Shown here: piece by piece, positions 8,044 to 16,440 of the stretch
Layout: each line of letters begins with the position of its first letter
How positions within the stretch are numbered: position 1 is the first letter of the stretch
Assembly: GCA_002332755.1 (NCBI GenBank)
Contig: DDBO01000191.1
Location: 1-34,128, forward strand
Source: Bacteroidales bacterium UBA2030
GTDB lineage: Bacteria > Bacteroidota > Bacteroidia > Bacteroidales > TTA-H9
Length of the DNA: 34,128 nt
Direction: 5' to 3'
The notes under the pieces: generated by a model
Seen by the model: only the letters and a program-made list of their open reading frames with translations
The model's database searches: none
Told to the model about the DNA's origin: nothing
Program-made: the position numbers and the translations under genes

Positions 8044-8910
8044 TCAGGATGGCTCCTGGTGTATATGAACAGTGCTTCTGGGAATAACTTCCTGTATTCT
8101 GGCTTCAATCTCTTCAGTTATGTCGTGGGCTTCTTTCACAGTCATTTTTTCGTCAACATGAATGTTCAGGTCGATAAAAGTATCAGCACCTGAGGTTCTG
8201 ATGCGTATGTCGTGGTAATATTTCAGTCCTTCTATCTGGTTGAGGGTGTTGGTGATTTTTTCGAGGCTGTCTTTCGGGGTTTTGTCAAGCAAGGCATCGA
8301 GGGCGCGTCGTCCCAGTTGCACTGAAACCCAAATCACCAACATTGCGACAAGCAATGCAGCGAGAGCATCAGCCCACAACCACCCGATTTTCGTAAATAC
8401 AAGGCCTGCCAGCACAACCGCTGAACTCCAGATATCAGTCGAAAAATGCAGGGCATCGGCTTCGAGTGCCTGGCTGTTGTATTTCTTGGCTATTCGCGCC
8501 AGTGCGCGGCTTCGGTTGTAATCAATAAAGATGGAAAGAAGAATGACGCCAAAACTCCAGGCGTTAACTATTACCCCTTGTTGCCCACCTGCCAGCCTGT
8601 CAACGGCTTCGAAAATAATCCATCCACAGGTAACCAGTAAGAGCAATGTTTGTATCAGGGCACTCAGGTTTTCAAACTTTCCATGTCCGAAATTATGGTT
8701 GGTGTCGGCAGGCTTGCTTGAAACCCTTATGGTAAGCAAAGTGATGATGGCTGCCATGAGGTCTAGCAATGAATGCAAGGCTTCGGAGAGAATACCCAGC
8801 GAGCCTGTAATGAAACCTACCACAATCTTGGCAGTGGTTATCAATACTGCGGCCCCGACCGACAACCGTGCTACCCGGTTTTTTTCGTTTTTTTCATCCT
8901 TAGTAATCAT
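8044..8910 (-). CDS. Cation diffusion facilitator (zinc-type metal exporter)
   Basis: This inner-membrane antiporter exports divalent metal, probably zinc, in exchange for protons. It has six predicted helices. The two intramembrane metal-site motifs are His46-x3-Asp50 (HSLLD, TM2) and His155-x3-Asp159 (HFSTD, TM5). An HD-HD site is typical of zinc-preferring members, whereas E. coli FieF has Asp-Asp in TM2. FGHGKFE follows TM2-TM3 as usual. The soluble C-terminal domain of about 80 residues ends with a His-x-His motif (VHIHQEP) that commonly binds metal at the dimer interface. The frame can be extended to a TTG at 8940, but the ATG at 8910 fits the promoter box at 8938-8945 and the family length (288 residues). 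The gene is divergent from mnmA. Confidence 0.92.
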   Translation of the reverse strand: MITKDEKNEKNRVARLSVGAAVLITTAKIVVGFITGSLGILSEALHSLLDLMAAIITLLTIRVSSKPADTNHNFGHGKFENLSALIQTLLLLVTCGWIIFEAVDRLAGGQQGVIVNAWSFGVILLSIFIDYNRSRALARIAKKYNSQALEADALHFSTDIWSSAVVLAGLVFTKIGWLWADALAALLVAMLVIWVSVQLGRRALDALLDKTPKDSLEKITNTLNQIEGLKYYHDIRIRTSGADTFIDLNIHVDEKMTVKEAHDITEEIEARIQEVIPRSTVHIHQEPS

Positions 8911-8937
8911 TGGCCCGGTGGGATGTAAAACAGGCTG

Positions 8938-8945
8938 CAAAAGTA
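8938..8945 (-). promoter_or_regulatory. Promoter -7 box (TACTTTTG) for the CDF gene
   Basis: The minus strand reads TACTTTTG, an exact TAnnTTTG match, ending 27 bases before the ATG at 8910. It overlaps the alternative TTG start at 8940, which argues against that start. Confidence 0.5.
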
Positions 8946-8974
8946 TAAATTACTTCTCTATCTGGAAATCAACG

Positions 8975-8982
8975 TAATTTTG
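8975..8982 (+). promoter_or_regulatory. Promoter -7 box (TAATTTTG) for mnmA
   Basis: TAATTTTG matches TAnnTTTG and ends 18 bases before the ATG at 9001, giving a leader of roughly 12 bases. It argues against the in-frame TTG at 8980, which lies inside the box. Confidence 0.5.
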
Positions 8983-9000
8983 CAGTCCTTTTTTTTTAGA

Positions 9001-10206
9001 ATGATGTCGAAACAAAACATAAAGGTAGCAGTTGGCCTCTCGGGAGGTGTTGACTCTGCTGTTGCTGCCTGGCTTTTGCAGCAGCAGGGTTATGAAGTGA
9101 TAGCCATTTTTATGATCAACTGGCACGACACAACCGGGGTGCTTGAAGGTGATTGTCCGGCAGAGCATGATTTGATTCTGGCCCGCCTGGTTGCCCGTCA
9201 TTTGGGAATAGAACTCCATGTGGCAGATTTTAGTGAGGAATATAGCCGCCGGGTAGTAGAATATATGTTTGAGGGTTATCGCAAAGGCATTACACCGAAC
9301 CCTGATGTATTGTGCAATCGTGAGATTAAGTTTGACCCCTTTATCCGCAAAGCCAAAGAGCTGGGTGCTCTGTACTTTGCTACCGGTCATTATGCCCGAC
9401 GTGAGACACTGGAGATCGGAGGACACATAGTCCACCGTCTGCTTGCAGGAGTAGATACGGGCAAAGATCAAAGTTATTTTCTTTGTCAGCTTAGCCAGCA
9501 ACAGCTGGAAAATGTTCTTTTCCCCGTGGGAGAACTTACCAAGCAACAGGTAAGGGAAATTGCCGCGCGTATCCATTTGCCTGTAGCCACACGAAAAGAC
9601 TCTCAGGGAATTTGTTTTGTAGGTAAAGTTGATCTGCCTGTTTTCCTGCAACAAAAGTTGAAGGCAAAAGAGGGTGACATCATAGAGATTCCGGTTAGTT
9701 ATCGGTATCCCGTGCTTCCGGAGTTCAATTGGGAGAATCCCGACGAGCTAATGTTGCAAGCCTATTCTTCAGCCATAAGATATGCAAGGTCTGACGGGCA
9801 GGTGGTAGGACGTCACGACGGAGCGCATTTTTTTACCATTGGGCAGCGCAAAGGACTCAATGTAGGAGGTAAGCCCGAACCTTTGTTTGTATTGGCTACC
9901 GATGTGAATGAAAACATTGTTTATACAGGACAGGGACAGCAGCATCCCGGACTTTACAGGAAGGGGTTATTCGTAAGCCAGGAAGATGTTCATTGGATTA
10001 GAGAGGATTTGGCAGACAGGGGACATGGTTATGCCGATTATCTGGTGCGCATACGATACCGTCAGCCTCTGCAAAAAGCGCGTCTTTATTTCAGGGAAAA
10101 GGGCATTTATATAATATTCCACGAACCGCAAAGGGGTATTACTCCCGGTCAATTTGCAGCCTGGTATGCTGGCGATGAACTCCTGGGATCAGGGGTTATT
10201 TCCTGA
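9001..10206 (+). CDS. mnmA: tRNA-specific 2-thiouridylase MnmA
   Basis: MnmA thiolates U34 of tRNAs for Lys, Glu and Gln, using ATP and sulfur delivered by a relay from a cysteine desulfurase. The PP-loop SGGVDS is at residues 14-19. The two catalytic cysteines are visible: Cys105 in DVLCNREIKF and Cys205 in SQGICFVG. Other family signatures are FATGHYAR and TIGQRKGLNVGG. Between the catalytic and the C-terminal barrel domains it has an insertion of roughly 35 residues (around WENPDELML), making it longer (401 residues) than E. coli MnmA (368). Two consecutive ATG codons (9001, 9004) could start translation. The stop is only 5 bases from the convergent crtB stop. Confidence 0.95.
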   Translation: MMSKQNIKVAVGLSGGVDSAVAAWLLQQQGYEVIAIFMINWHDTTGVLEGDCPAEHDLILARLVARHLGIELHVADFSEEYSRRVVEYMFEGYRKGITPNPDVLCNREIKFDPFIRKAKELGALYFATGHYARRETLEIGGHIVHRLLAGVDTGKDQSYFLCQLSQQQLENVLFPVGELTKQQVREIAARIHLPVATRKDSQGICFVGKVDLPVFLQQKLKAKEGDIIEIPVSYRYPVLPEFNWENPDELMLQAYSSAIRYARSDGQVVGRHDGAHFFTIGQRKGLNVGGKPEPLFVLATDVNENIVYTGQGQQHPGLYRKGLFVSQEDVHWIREDLADRGHGYADYLVRIRYRQPLQKARLYFREKGIYIIFHEPQRGITPGQFAAWYAGDELLGSGVIS

Positions 10207-10211
10207 AAAGA

Positions 10212-11045
10212 TTATACCCAATTCAGCTCGTTGCGAATCACACTTTTTGCCAGAAGCGTGGCTTTGGTACGGTTTTTTACCCTGAAACGCCTTGATGCTA
10301 CTTCCTTTGCAGGTGCATGTTTTATTTTTTCAAAAAGTTTGAGATAATATCGGTATGCAAGGTAGACACCAAGTCGTATCGCAGGTTTTAGTTGAATTAT
10401 CCCTTTGTAGGCTTCAGCGAAATCTTTGGCAATATCGGCTTCTATGGCTTTTTTGTCGGCTTCGGTAAAATGATTGAAATCAACATGGGGAAAATAAACC
10501 CTGCCCAAGTGTTGGAAATCAGCCCGAATATCGCGCAAGAAATTTACTTTTTGGAAGGCTTCTCCCAGTTTACGCGCAGGATATTTCAATTTTTCAAATT
10601 GATCGGGCTGGTCATGTGTGAAAACCCTCAGGCACATTAAACCTACAACCTCAGCCGACCCATAGATATACTCTTTGAGGGTTTCTGTATCATGAATTTT
10701 ATGGTCAAGGTCCATTTCCATGCTATGGAGAAAGGCCTCAATCAGTTCTCTGTCGATGTTGTATTCCCTTACTACCCATTGAAAGCTGTGAAGGACGGGA
10801 TTGGTGCTGATACCCGTGTTGATGGCCTCCCAGGTTTGCCGGGTAAAGTCGCTCAAAAGTTGTTTTTTGTCGAAGGCATGAAAAGTGTCGACAATCTCAT
10901 CGGCCAGCCTCACGAATCCATAAATGGCATAGATAGGCTCCCGATATTTGGAACTTAGCATTCTTACACCAAGGGAAAAAGAAGTACTGTATCGACGGGT
11001 GATTATTTTACTGATTTGCAGGCTGGTCAGATTATAGAGTTCCAT
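10212..11045 (-). CDS. crtB: Phytoene synthase (squalene/phytoene synthase family)
   Basis: This enzyme condenses two geranylgeranyl diphosphates into 15-cis-phytoene, the first committed carotenoid step. The two Asp-rich Mg-diphosphate motifs are present: YGFVRLADEIVD (Asp49, Asp53) and FLRDIRADFQHLGRVYFP (Asp172, Asp176). The N-terminal YSTSFSLG segment is also typical. At 277 residues it is close to the bacterial CrtB length. Its start overlaps the end of crtI by 14 bases, so the pair is translationally coupled in the order crtI-crtB. A squalene synthase is a possible alternative from fold alone. The flanking desaturases and the LADEIVD and RDIRAD sequence make phytoene synthase much more likely. 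Confidence 0.93.
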   Translation of the reverse strand: MELYNLTSLQISKIITRRYSTSFSLGVRMLSSKYREPIYAIYGFVRLADEIVDTFHAFDKKQLLSDFTRQTWEAINTGISTNPVLHSFQWVVREYNIDRELIEAFLHSMEMDLDHKIHDTETLKEYIYGSAEVVGLMCLRVFTHDQPDQFEKLKYPARKLGEAFQKVNFLRDIRADFQHLGRVYFPHVDFNHFTEADKKAIEADIAKDFAEAYKGIIQLKPAIRLGVYLAYRYYLKLFEKIKHAPAKEVASRRFRVKNRTKATLLAKSVIRNELNWV

Positions 11046-12513
11046 AACGTTTGAGGATTTGTTGGGTTACAAGTTTTGAGCTAATGACAGCCATGGGAAG
11101 TCCTGTTCCGGGTACTGTGCTGGCGCCAACATAAAAGACATTATTATATTCTTCGTCAACATTGCGAGGCCTAAAAGCTCCGATTTGGTTAAGGTCGTGA
11201 GCCAAACCCAGTCCGCTTCCCCGGTAAAGGTTGAAAGCATTCTGCCATTCTATTGGCGTGAGGATGGTTTGCGTTACTAAATTTCCTTCGATGTCGAAAT
11301 CAATGCGTTCCGAAAGATCTCTCAAAATATTAGAGGCTACAGTCTCCCTGTCGCTCCAATCGGGTTTGTAGCGTAAATCGGGAACAGGGCAGAGAATAAA
11401 AAGATTCTCATGTCCTTCGGGTGCAACATTCGGATTGGTTTTGCTGGGCACATTCACATAGTAGTAGGGTTTGTCGAGTGTGATGCTATTTTTAAATATT
11501 CTGGAGGCATAGTCTTGAAAATTCGTACCCAGAAAATAGTTATGCTGGGCCAGTTTCTCAATTTTACCCTTGACACCCAAATACATGGTAAATGGACCCA
11601 AAGTCCACTTTTCTTTGTCTAGTTTTTCGGGTTGATACCTTTTGTGTCCGAATACTTTGCCTCTGAACCATGCGGCATCACTATTGATAACATACAGATC
11701 AGCTGACCATTTATTACCGTTATTGTCAATAAGGGCTGATATCCGACTTTTATTTTCTTCGAATCCGGTAATTTCGATATTGTAGTAAATTTCTATTTTT
11801 TCTTCTTTCATTAATTGCAGCAAACCTTCTACTATCTGATACATACCTCCCTCTACATTGTAGTATCCGTCGTGGCGCATCTCAATGTAAGACAGCAGAG
11901 TATATACAGCAGGTGTATCGAAGGGTGTGGCTCCCAAAAAGAAGGCAACCAGCGAGAATATAACTTTGGCCTCATAAGAAGTAAAGTAGCGGTTCAATTC
12001 GTCCCAAACATTACGTAGCATAAGCGGTGCATGCTGCATGGGCACTGTGGCCAGAGTGGCTATATATCCAAGTATTGAATTAAAGTTTCGTTTGATGATC
12101 CGATATTCTACGTCATGATATAATCTACCGGTTTTTTCAAGTAAGCGTTCAAGTTTTTCCTCCATTGCCGGTTCTACATCGCGAAACTCTTCTGCGAGTT
12201 TATGAAGGTCTTTATAAATAGTGTAGGAACGATTGCTGCCGGAGAAGTTTACGGTATATAATGGATCGAGTTCTACAAAACGAAAGGGCATGGGCTTTTG
12301 GATATATTCAAAAAATTCCTTAAATTCGTAGCTCATACTGAAAAAAGAAGGGCCAAAATCGAAAGTAAACCCGTCTTTTTTCAAGACATTGAGCCTGCCT
12401 CCGGCTTGTTTATATTTTTCAACGATAATAACGTTGAATCCATGTTTTTTAAGCCTTAGGGCAGTGGTGAGCCCTCCCAGTCCCGCGCCTACAACCAATG
12501 CTGTATTGTTCAT
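11032..12513 (-). CDS. crtI: Phytoene desaturase CrtI
   Basis: This FAD enzyme desaturates phytoene stepwise, normally to lycopene, at the inner membrane. The N-terminal dinucleotide fold reads VVGAGLGGLTTALRLKKHG, followed by the GGR(L) segment (AGGRLNVLKKDGF) and FDFGPSFFSM. The C-terminal FAD/substrate signature is FYVGASTVPGTGLPMAVIS, characteristic of CrtI. Length from the ATG at 12513 is 493 residues, normal for CrtI. The frame extends to a TTG at 12549, but the fold begins immediately after MNNTA, so 12513 is the better start. It is first in a crtI-crtB pair transcribed away from the crtD-like operon. A near-consensus promoter sequence (TAGATTTTG, one base too long) lies in the 89-base divergent region. 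The number of desaturation steps cannot be read from the sequence. Confidence 0.93.
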   Translation of the reverse strand: MNNTALVVGAGLGGLTTALRLKKHGFNVIIVEKYKQAGGRLNVLKKDGFTFDFGPSFFSMSYEFKEFFEYIQKPMPFRFVELDPLYTVNFSGSNRSYTIYKDLHKLAEEFRDVEPAMEEKLERLLEKTGRLYHDVEYRIIKRNFNSILGYIATLATVPMQHAPLMLRNVWDELNRYFTSYEAKVIFSLVAFFLGATPFDTPAVYTLLSYIEMRHDGYYNVEGGMYQIVEGLLQLMKEEKIEIYYNIEITGFEENKSRISALIDNNGNKWSADLYVINSDAAWFRGKVFGHKRYQPEKLDKEKWTLGPFTMYLGVKGKIEKLAQHNYFLGTNFQDYASRIFKNSITLDKPYYYVNVPSKTNPNVAPEGHENLFILCPVPDLRYKPDWSDRETVASNILRDLSERIDFDIEGNLVTQTILTPIEWQNAFNLYRGSGLGLAHDLNQIGAFRPRNVDEEYNNVFYVGASTVPGTGLPMAVISSKLVTQQILKRYGTL

Positions 12514-12566
12514 GCTGTTGTTTAAAAAATAGTTTTCTAAGTTAAACAAAATCTAAACAGGAAAGT

Positions 12567-12574
12567 TTATTTTG
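12567..12574 (+). promoter_or_regulatory. Possible -7 box (TTATTTTG) for the crtD operon
   Basis: This matches TAnnTTTG at five of the six fixed positions (A replaced by T). It lies 28 bases before the ATG at 12603, within the 89-base divergent region shared by crtI and the crtD-like gene. No stronger match exists in this gap. Confidence 0.3.
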
Positions 12575-12602
12575 AAAATAGATTATTGACATACTCTTAT
12601 TA

Positions 12603-14060
12603 ATGAAAAACCAAATCAGGCGGGTGGTGATTATTGGTGCCGGTATTGCGGGCCTGGCTGCAGCTATAAGGCTTGCTAAAAAGGGTTTTGCTGTCAGGGT
12701 ATTGGAAGCAGGTTCGCAGCCAGGAGGCAAAATGTCGGAAATCCGCAAAGAGGGATTTAGGTTCGATACCGGCCCCTCGCTATTTACCTTACCCCATTTG
12801 GTGGAAGAATTGTTGGAAGAAAAGCTCAGCTCAAAATATCATAAACTGAACTTAATTACCCGTTACTTTTGGGAAGATGGCACGCTTGTAAATGCCTGGG
12901 CCGAGGCCGATAAGTTTGCACTGGAAATGGAACATGTATTAGGTGTTCCTGCCAGTGCGGTACATAAATATCTCGACGAGGCCAGGTTTCTCTATGAGCA
13001 TACGGCTGAAATGTTTATTTTTAATCCCGTGATGAGCCTTAAAACGCTCTTTTCTGCAGCCGGTCTTCACGCCTTGAAGGCATTACCACGGCTTAAAGCA
13101 TTTCGCAGCATGCATAGTTATCATGAGCAGTGCTTTTCGAACCCTAAAGCAGTGCAACTCTTTGATCGTTTTGCCACCTACAACGGCTCAGATCCTTACA
13201 AGGCTCCCGCCACCCTGACAATGATTCCTCATCTGGAGCATAATCTGGGAGCCTGGTTTCCCCAGGGAGGTATCTATCAAATAGCCCAGGATTTAGAAAA
13301 TAAAGCCAAACAACTGGGTGTGTCTTTCCATCACAACGAAGCAGCTACCCTTATACACTTTCGCGGGAAAAAGGCTTATACTGTACAGACCTCGTCGAAT
13401 ACATACGAAACAGATTTAGTAATCAGCGATGTAGATATAGCAAGGGTATATGACCACTTGATTCCTCACAAGCCTCTGCCAATGAGGTACATCAATCGTC
13501 CTGTTTCTTCTTCGGCAATTATTTTTTATTGGGGAATAAGACGAACCTCCCCCATGCTCGATGTTCACAATATTTTGTTTGCTGAGGATTATCGTAAGGA
13601 ATTTGATGCACTTGCAAATGGTACGCTGGCCGATGACCTTACCGTATATCTTTTCATCAGCTCAAAAATAGTAAAAAGCGATGCACCCGAAGGATGCGAA
13701 AATTGGTTTGCTATGATCAATGCACCCTACGACCGTGGACAAAACTGGAATGAACTGAGGCTTAAGGCCAGGAATATAATTTTGAGTAAGGTTCAGCGGA
13801 TTCTGGGAATGGATATTTCTAAAGATATTCTTGTCGAAGATTATGCTGATCCTCCTTTGATAGCTATTAAGACAGGTTCATGGAGGGGGGCTCTTTATGG
13901 AATCTCCTCTAACGACCCAATGGCTGCATTTCTGAGACATCCTAATAAGGTTTCTGCCTTTAGTAATGTTTATTTTGTGGGAGGCAGTGTACACCCCGGA
14001 GGAGGTATCCCGCTTTGTCTGGCTTCGGCCAAAATTGTGGATAAGCTGATCAAAAAATGA
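12603..14060 (+). CDS. crtD: Carotenoid 3,4-desaturase, CrtD-like (CrtI family)
   Basis: This is a second CrtI-family FAD desaturase, clearly distinct from the neighbouring CrtI. It has the N-terminal fold VVIIGAGIAGLAAAIRLAKK, the segment PGGKMSEIRKEGFRFDTGPS, and the C-terminal signature NVYFVGGSVHPGGGIPLCLA. The GGSVHPGGGIPL form is characteristic of CrtD-type enzymes, whereas CrtI here has GASTVPGTGLPM. In Bacteroidota, CrtD introduces the C-3,4 double bond into 1-hydroxycarotenoids. The CruF-like hydratase gene overlaps its stop by 4 bases (ATGA) and would supply exactly that substrate. Length is 485 residues. Another CrtI-family reaction, such as carotenoid oxidation, cannot be excluded, but the hydratase beside it makes 3,4-desaturation the best reading. 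Confidence 0.85.
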   Translation: MKNQIRRVVIIGAGIAGLAAAIRLAKKGFAVRVLEAGSQPGGKMSEIRKEGFRFDTGPSLFTLPHLVEELLEEKLSSKYHKLNLITRYFWEDGTLVNAWAEADKFALEMEHVLGVPASAVHKYLDEARFLYEHTAEMFIFNPVMSLKTLFSAAGLHALKALPRLKAFRSMHSYHEQCFSNPKAVQLFDRFATYNGSDPYKAPATLTMIPHLEHNLGAWFPQGGIYQIAQDLENKAKQLGVSFHHNEAATLIHFRGKKAYTVQTSSNTYETDLVISDVDIARVYDHLIPHKPLPMRYINRPVSSSAIIFYWGIRRTSPMLDVHNILFAEDYRKEFDALANGTLADDLTVYLFISSKIVKSDAPEGCENWFAMINAPYDRGQNWNELRLKARNIILSKVQRILGMDISKDILVEDYADPPLIAIKTGSWRGALYGISSNDPMAAFLRHPNKVSAFSNVYFVGGSVHPGGGIPLCLASAKIVDKLIKK

Positions 14061-14707
14061 AGTATTTCAAAAAGTTACATCCATATTATCGCGAAGCCGT
14101 GAAGATGGCTGGGGCGCTCTATCTGACAGGAATCATTGGGCTTGCCTGGCTTCATTCGATACCCGCAGCATGGTATGCAACCGGGCCTTTCTTGCTCCTT
14201 ACCGGCCTGCTTTTATGGGTATTTCATGAAAATCCTCAAAGAAGCGATTTATTCCCGGTCATTATTGCTTACCTGTTGGGTTTTGCTGTCGAAATGGTGG
14301 GAACTAACACGGGATGGCCTTTTGGACACTACAATTATGGTAAAATACTGGGGCCGGCTTTGTGGAAAACTCCGTTACTCATAGGTTTTAATTGGTTTTC
14401 GTTGACGTATTTGATTCAAGCCTCTCTTCATCACTTTAAAATTAACTCATGGCTGGGAACAACTTTGGGTGCTTTTATCCTGGTTTTTTATGATTACCTG
14501 CTTGAGCCAGTGGCCATTTTCTCGGGGATGTGGACATGGCATGATGGGCAACCCCCTTTGCAGAATTACATTGGCTGGTTTGGTCTTTCTTGGGTAATCC
14601 TTGCACTTTACAGGGTCTTTGGCTTTCGGCCGATTAACCGACTGGCTCCGTGGATTTTGCTTTTTCAGACAGTATTTTTTGGAATTTTAGGACTAACAAT
14701 AATTTAA
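14057..14707 (+). CDS. cruF: Carotenoid 1,2-hydratase, CruF-like (DUF422 family)
   Basis: This is an integral membrane protein of 216 residues with about six to seven helices. The DUF422/CruF signature is visible: GFAVEMVGTNTGWPFGHYNY, then PLLIGFNWFSLTYL and a late acidic segment YDYLLEPVAIFSGMWTW. CruF adds water across the terminal C-1,2 double bond of acyclic carotenoid psi ends (for example lycopene or gamma-carotene). This creates the tertiary hydroxyl needed for 3,4-desaturation and later glycosylation. It overlaps the crtD-like gene by 4 bases and is followed 7 bases later by the acyltransferase. The archaeal relatives (bisanhydrobacterioruberin hydratase) do the same reaction on C50 carotenoids; C40 is expected here because no C50 elongase is seen. 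Confidence 0.87.
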   Translation: MKYFKKLHPYYREAVKMAGALYLTGIIGLAWLHSIPAAWYATGPFLLLTGLLLWVFHENPQRSDLFPVIIAYLLGFAVEMVGTNTGWPFGHYNYGKILGPALWKTPLLIGFNWFSLTYLIQASLHHFKINSWLGTTLGAFILVFYDYLLEPVAIFSGMWTWHDGQPPLQNYIGWFGLSWVILALYRVFGFRPINRLAPWILLFQTVFFGILGLTII

Positions 14708-14714
14708 GTCTTCA

Positions 14715-15338
14715 ATGATAGAAGCCAGACATAGCACCTGGAGGTCAATGGTTTTCGATGTATTTGTTAACAGCCTTTTGCGCTGGCATTTCCGTGAGAT
14801 TAAAATTGTGGGTGAATATATACCCCGGTCGCCAAGTACTTTGCTGATCGCCAATCATTTTAGTTGGTGGGATGGTTTTTTCGCCTGGTACCTCAACCAA
14901 AAGTTAATCCATCGTCGTATTTATGTGATGATGCTTGAGGAGCAACTAAAGCAGCGTCCTTTTTTTGCCCGTGTGGGAGCATTTGGTATTCGTCCCGGAC
15001 GACGCGAAATACTTACTGCATTAAATTATTCAGCCGGAGTATTGCGCACACCGGGTAACCTCCTCGTGATTTTTCCCCAGGGTAGCATTCAGAGTCAACA
15101 CTCGCCTTATCTTAATTTTCAAAAAGGTGTTGAAGAGATTCTCAGGCAAACGGGCATTGCCCCCGACATCCTATTTTGTGCCGTGCTTACCGACTATTAC
15201 AGTTTTTGTAAACCTTCACTCACTTTTCACCTGAGGCCTTTTCAGGTTCCCCATTCCGATACTCGGTCCCTTGAGGCAGCCTTTAACGAACACCTTGCCC
15301 TGGCTCGTAACATGCAGGATAAGTTATGGATACATTAA
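14715..15338 (+). CDS. PlsC-type acyltransferase, probable carotenoid-glycoside acylase
   Basis: This 207-residue protein belongs to the lysophospholipid acyltransferase superfamily. The catalytic block is NHFSWWD (His48-x4-Asp53). A second block IFPQGSIQSQ corresponds to the usual FPEGTRS motif with Gln in place of the Glu. No obvious transmembrane helix is present, so it is probably peripheral on the inner membrane. Its position between the hydratase and the glycosyltransferase, with a 13-base overlap into the latter, suggests it esterifies the sugar of a carotenoid glycoside. Chlorobium CruD does this on chlorobactene glucoside. A role in membrane phospholipid synthesis is possible from the fold but is less consistent with the operon. 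Confidence 0.82.
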   Translation: MIEARHSTWRSMVFDVFVNSLLRWHFREIKIVGEYIPRSPSTLLIANHFSWWDGFFAWYLNQKLIHRRIYVMMLEEQLKQRPFFARVGAFGIRPGRREILTALNYSAGVLRTPGNLLVIFPQGSIQSQHSPYLNFQKGVEEILRQTGIAPDILFCAVLTDYYSFCKPSLTFHLRPFQVPHSDTRSLEAAFNEHLALARNMQDKLWIH

Positions 15339-16432
15339 ATATTATTACCCTCGGGATTGTTACTTTTCTGATTCTAAGACTATGTGTTTTGGTATATAAT
15401 TACCTTACAAAGCCCTTATTAACGGAGGCTCCGGGCACATCGGATAAGTTGGTTTCAATACTCATTCCTGCCCGCAACGAGGAGCAAAATATTGGACTCC
15501 TTTTGTCTGATTTAGTGAATCAGGACTATTTGAAAACAGAGATACTGGTTTACGACGACCTTTCGGAAGATGCTACTGCCACCATTGTTGAAGAATATGC
15601 AAATCGGGACTCTAGAATTCGCTTACTCAGGGGGACCAGGCTTCCAGAAGGCTGGTTAGGGAAAAATCATGCTTGTTACAGGCTGGCCATAGAGGCGAGG
15701 GGGCAATATTTCCTTTTTATCGATGCAGATGTAAGGCTTCATCGATCAGCCATTTCATCAGCCTTGAGCTATACCGAAAAGCGCGCATTGCATGCGCTTT
15801 CTGTTTTTCCTACCCAGATAATGCTTACCCGGGGCGAGCGGGCTTTGGTTCCGCTGATGCTTTGGGTGCTTCTTACTTTGCTTCCACTCCGGATGGTTGA
15901 AAAGTCGCGTTACTCTTCTCTTGCTGCAGCCAACGGCCAGTTTTTCCTTCATGAAGCTGCTCAATACTTGAAATTTCAATGGCACAAGCGCTATAGAAAT
16001 CACAGGGTGGAAGATGTGGCCATAGCTCGTGCCTTGAAATCAGAGGGACTGCGTATGGCAACCCTGCTCGGTAACACGCTTGTGAACTGTAGAATGTATA
16101 AGAGTTATACGGATGCCCTGCAAGGTTTCTCCAAAAACTTTCGTTTCTTTTTTGGAAACAATCTGGTGTTGATGTATGTTTTTATTCTTGTAAGCACATT
16201 TGGATGGCTCCTGCCATTGGTAAGCTGGTCGTGGTATTTCAGTGTGCCCTTCATTGGGGTTTTGGTTTTGCAAAGATGCATGCTGGCGAAGCTTACCAAT
16301 GGAAATTGTAAACAAACTTTGCTTGATACTCCCCTACAGCAGGCTGCTCTCATTCATTTAGCTTTACGCATTGGTCTGACTTCTTCAAGGGGTGGTTTGC
16401 AGTGGAAAGGGCGACATTTGACTGAATATTAA
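15326..16432 (+). CDS. GT2 glycosyltransferase, probable carotenoid glycosyltransferase (CruC/CruG type)
   Basis: This 368-residue protein has an N-terminal membrane anchor, a GT-A catalytic domain and two to three C-terminal helices. The GT-A motifs are SILIPARNEEQNI, VYDDLSEDAT (Asp77-Asp78), the metal-binding FIDADVR (Asp133, Asp135), and the acceptor-activating Glu229-Asp230 in HRVEDVAIA. The loop LPEGWLGKNHAC is typical of the GT2 branch that includes CruC and CruG (WxGKxxA). It probably attaches a hexose to the C-1 or C-2 hydroxyl of the carotenoid produced by CruF and CrtD. It starts inside the acyltransferase gene, and the TPR gene follows 8 bases later. The sugar and the acceptor position cannot be predicted. 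Confidence 0.85.
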   Translation: MDTLNIITLGIVTFLILRLCVLVYNYLTKPLLTEAPGTSDKLVSILIPARNEEQNIGLLLSDLVNQDYLKTEILVYDDLSEDATATIVEEYANRDSRIRLLRGTRLPEGWLGKNHACYRLAIEARGQYFLFIDADVRLHRSAISSALSYTEKRALHALSVFPTQIMLTRGERALVPLMLWVLLTLLPLRMVEKSRYSSLAAANGQFFLHEAAQYLKFQWHKRYRNHRVEDVAIARALKSEGLRMATLLGNTLVNCRMYKSYTDALQGFSKNFRFFFGNNLVLMYVFILVSTFGWLLPLVSWSWYFSVPFIGVLVLQRCMLAKLTNGNCKQTLLDTPLQQAALIHLALRIGLTSSRGGLQWKGRHLTEY

Positions 16433-16440
16433 TTATACGT

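Noticed and set aside
8911..8940. N-terminal extension of the CDF protein to a TTG start
   Set aside because: The extension overlaps the promoter box and adds residues outside the family alignment; the ATG at 8910 explains both.
12586..12591. TTGACA resembling a sigma-70 -35 box upstream of the crtD-like gene
   Set aside because: It lies only 11 bases before the ATG, with no room for a -10 element and start site, and Bacteroidota use a different consensus.
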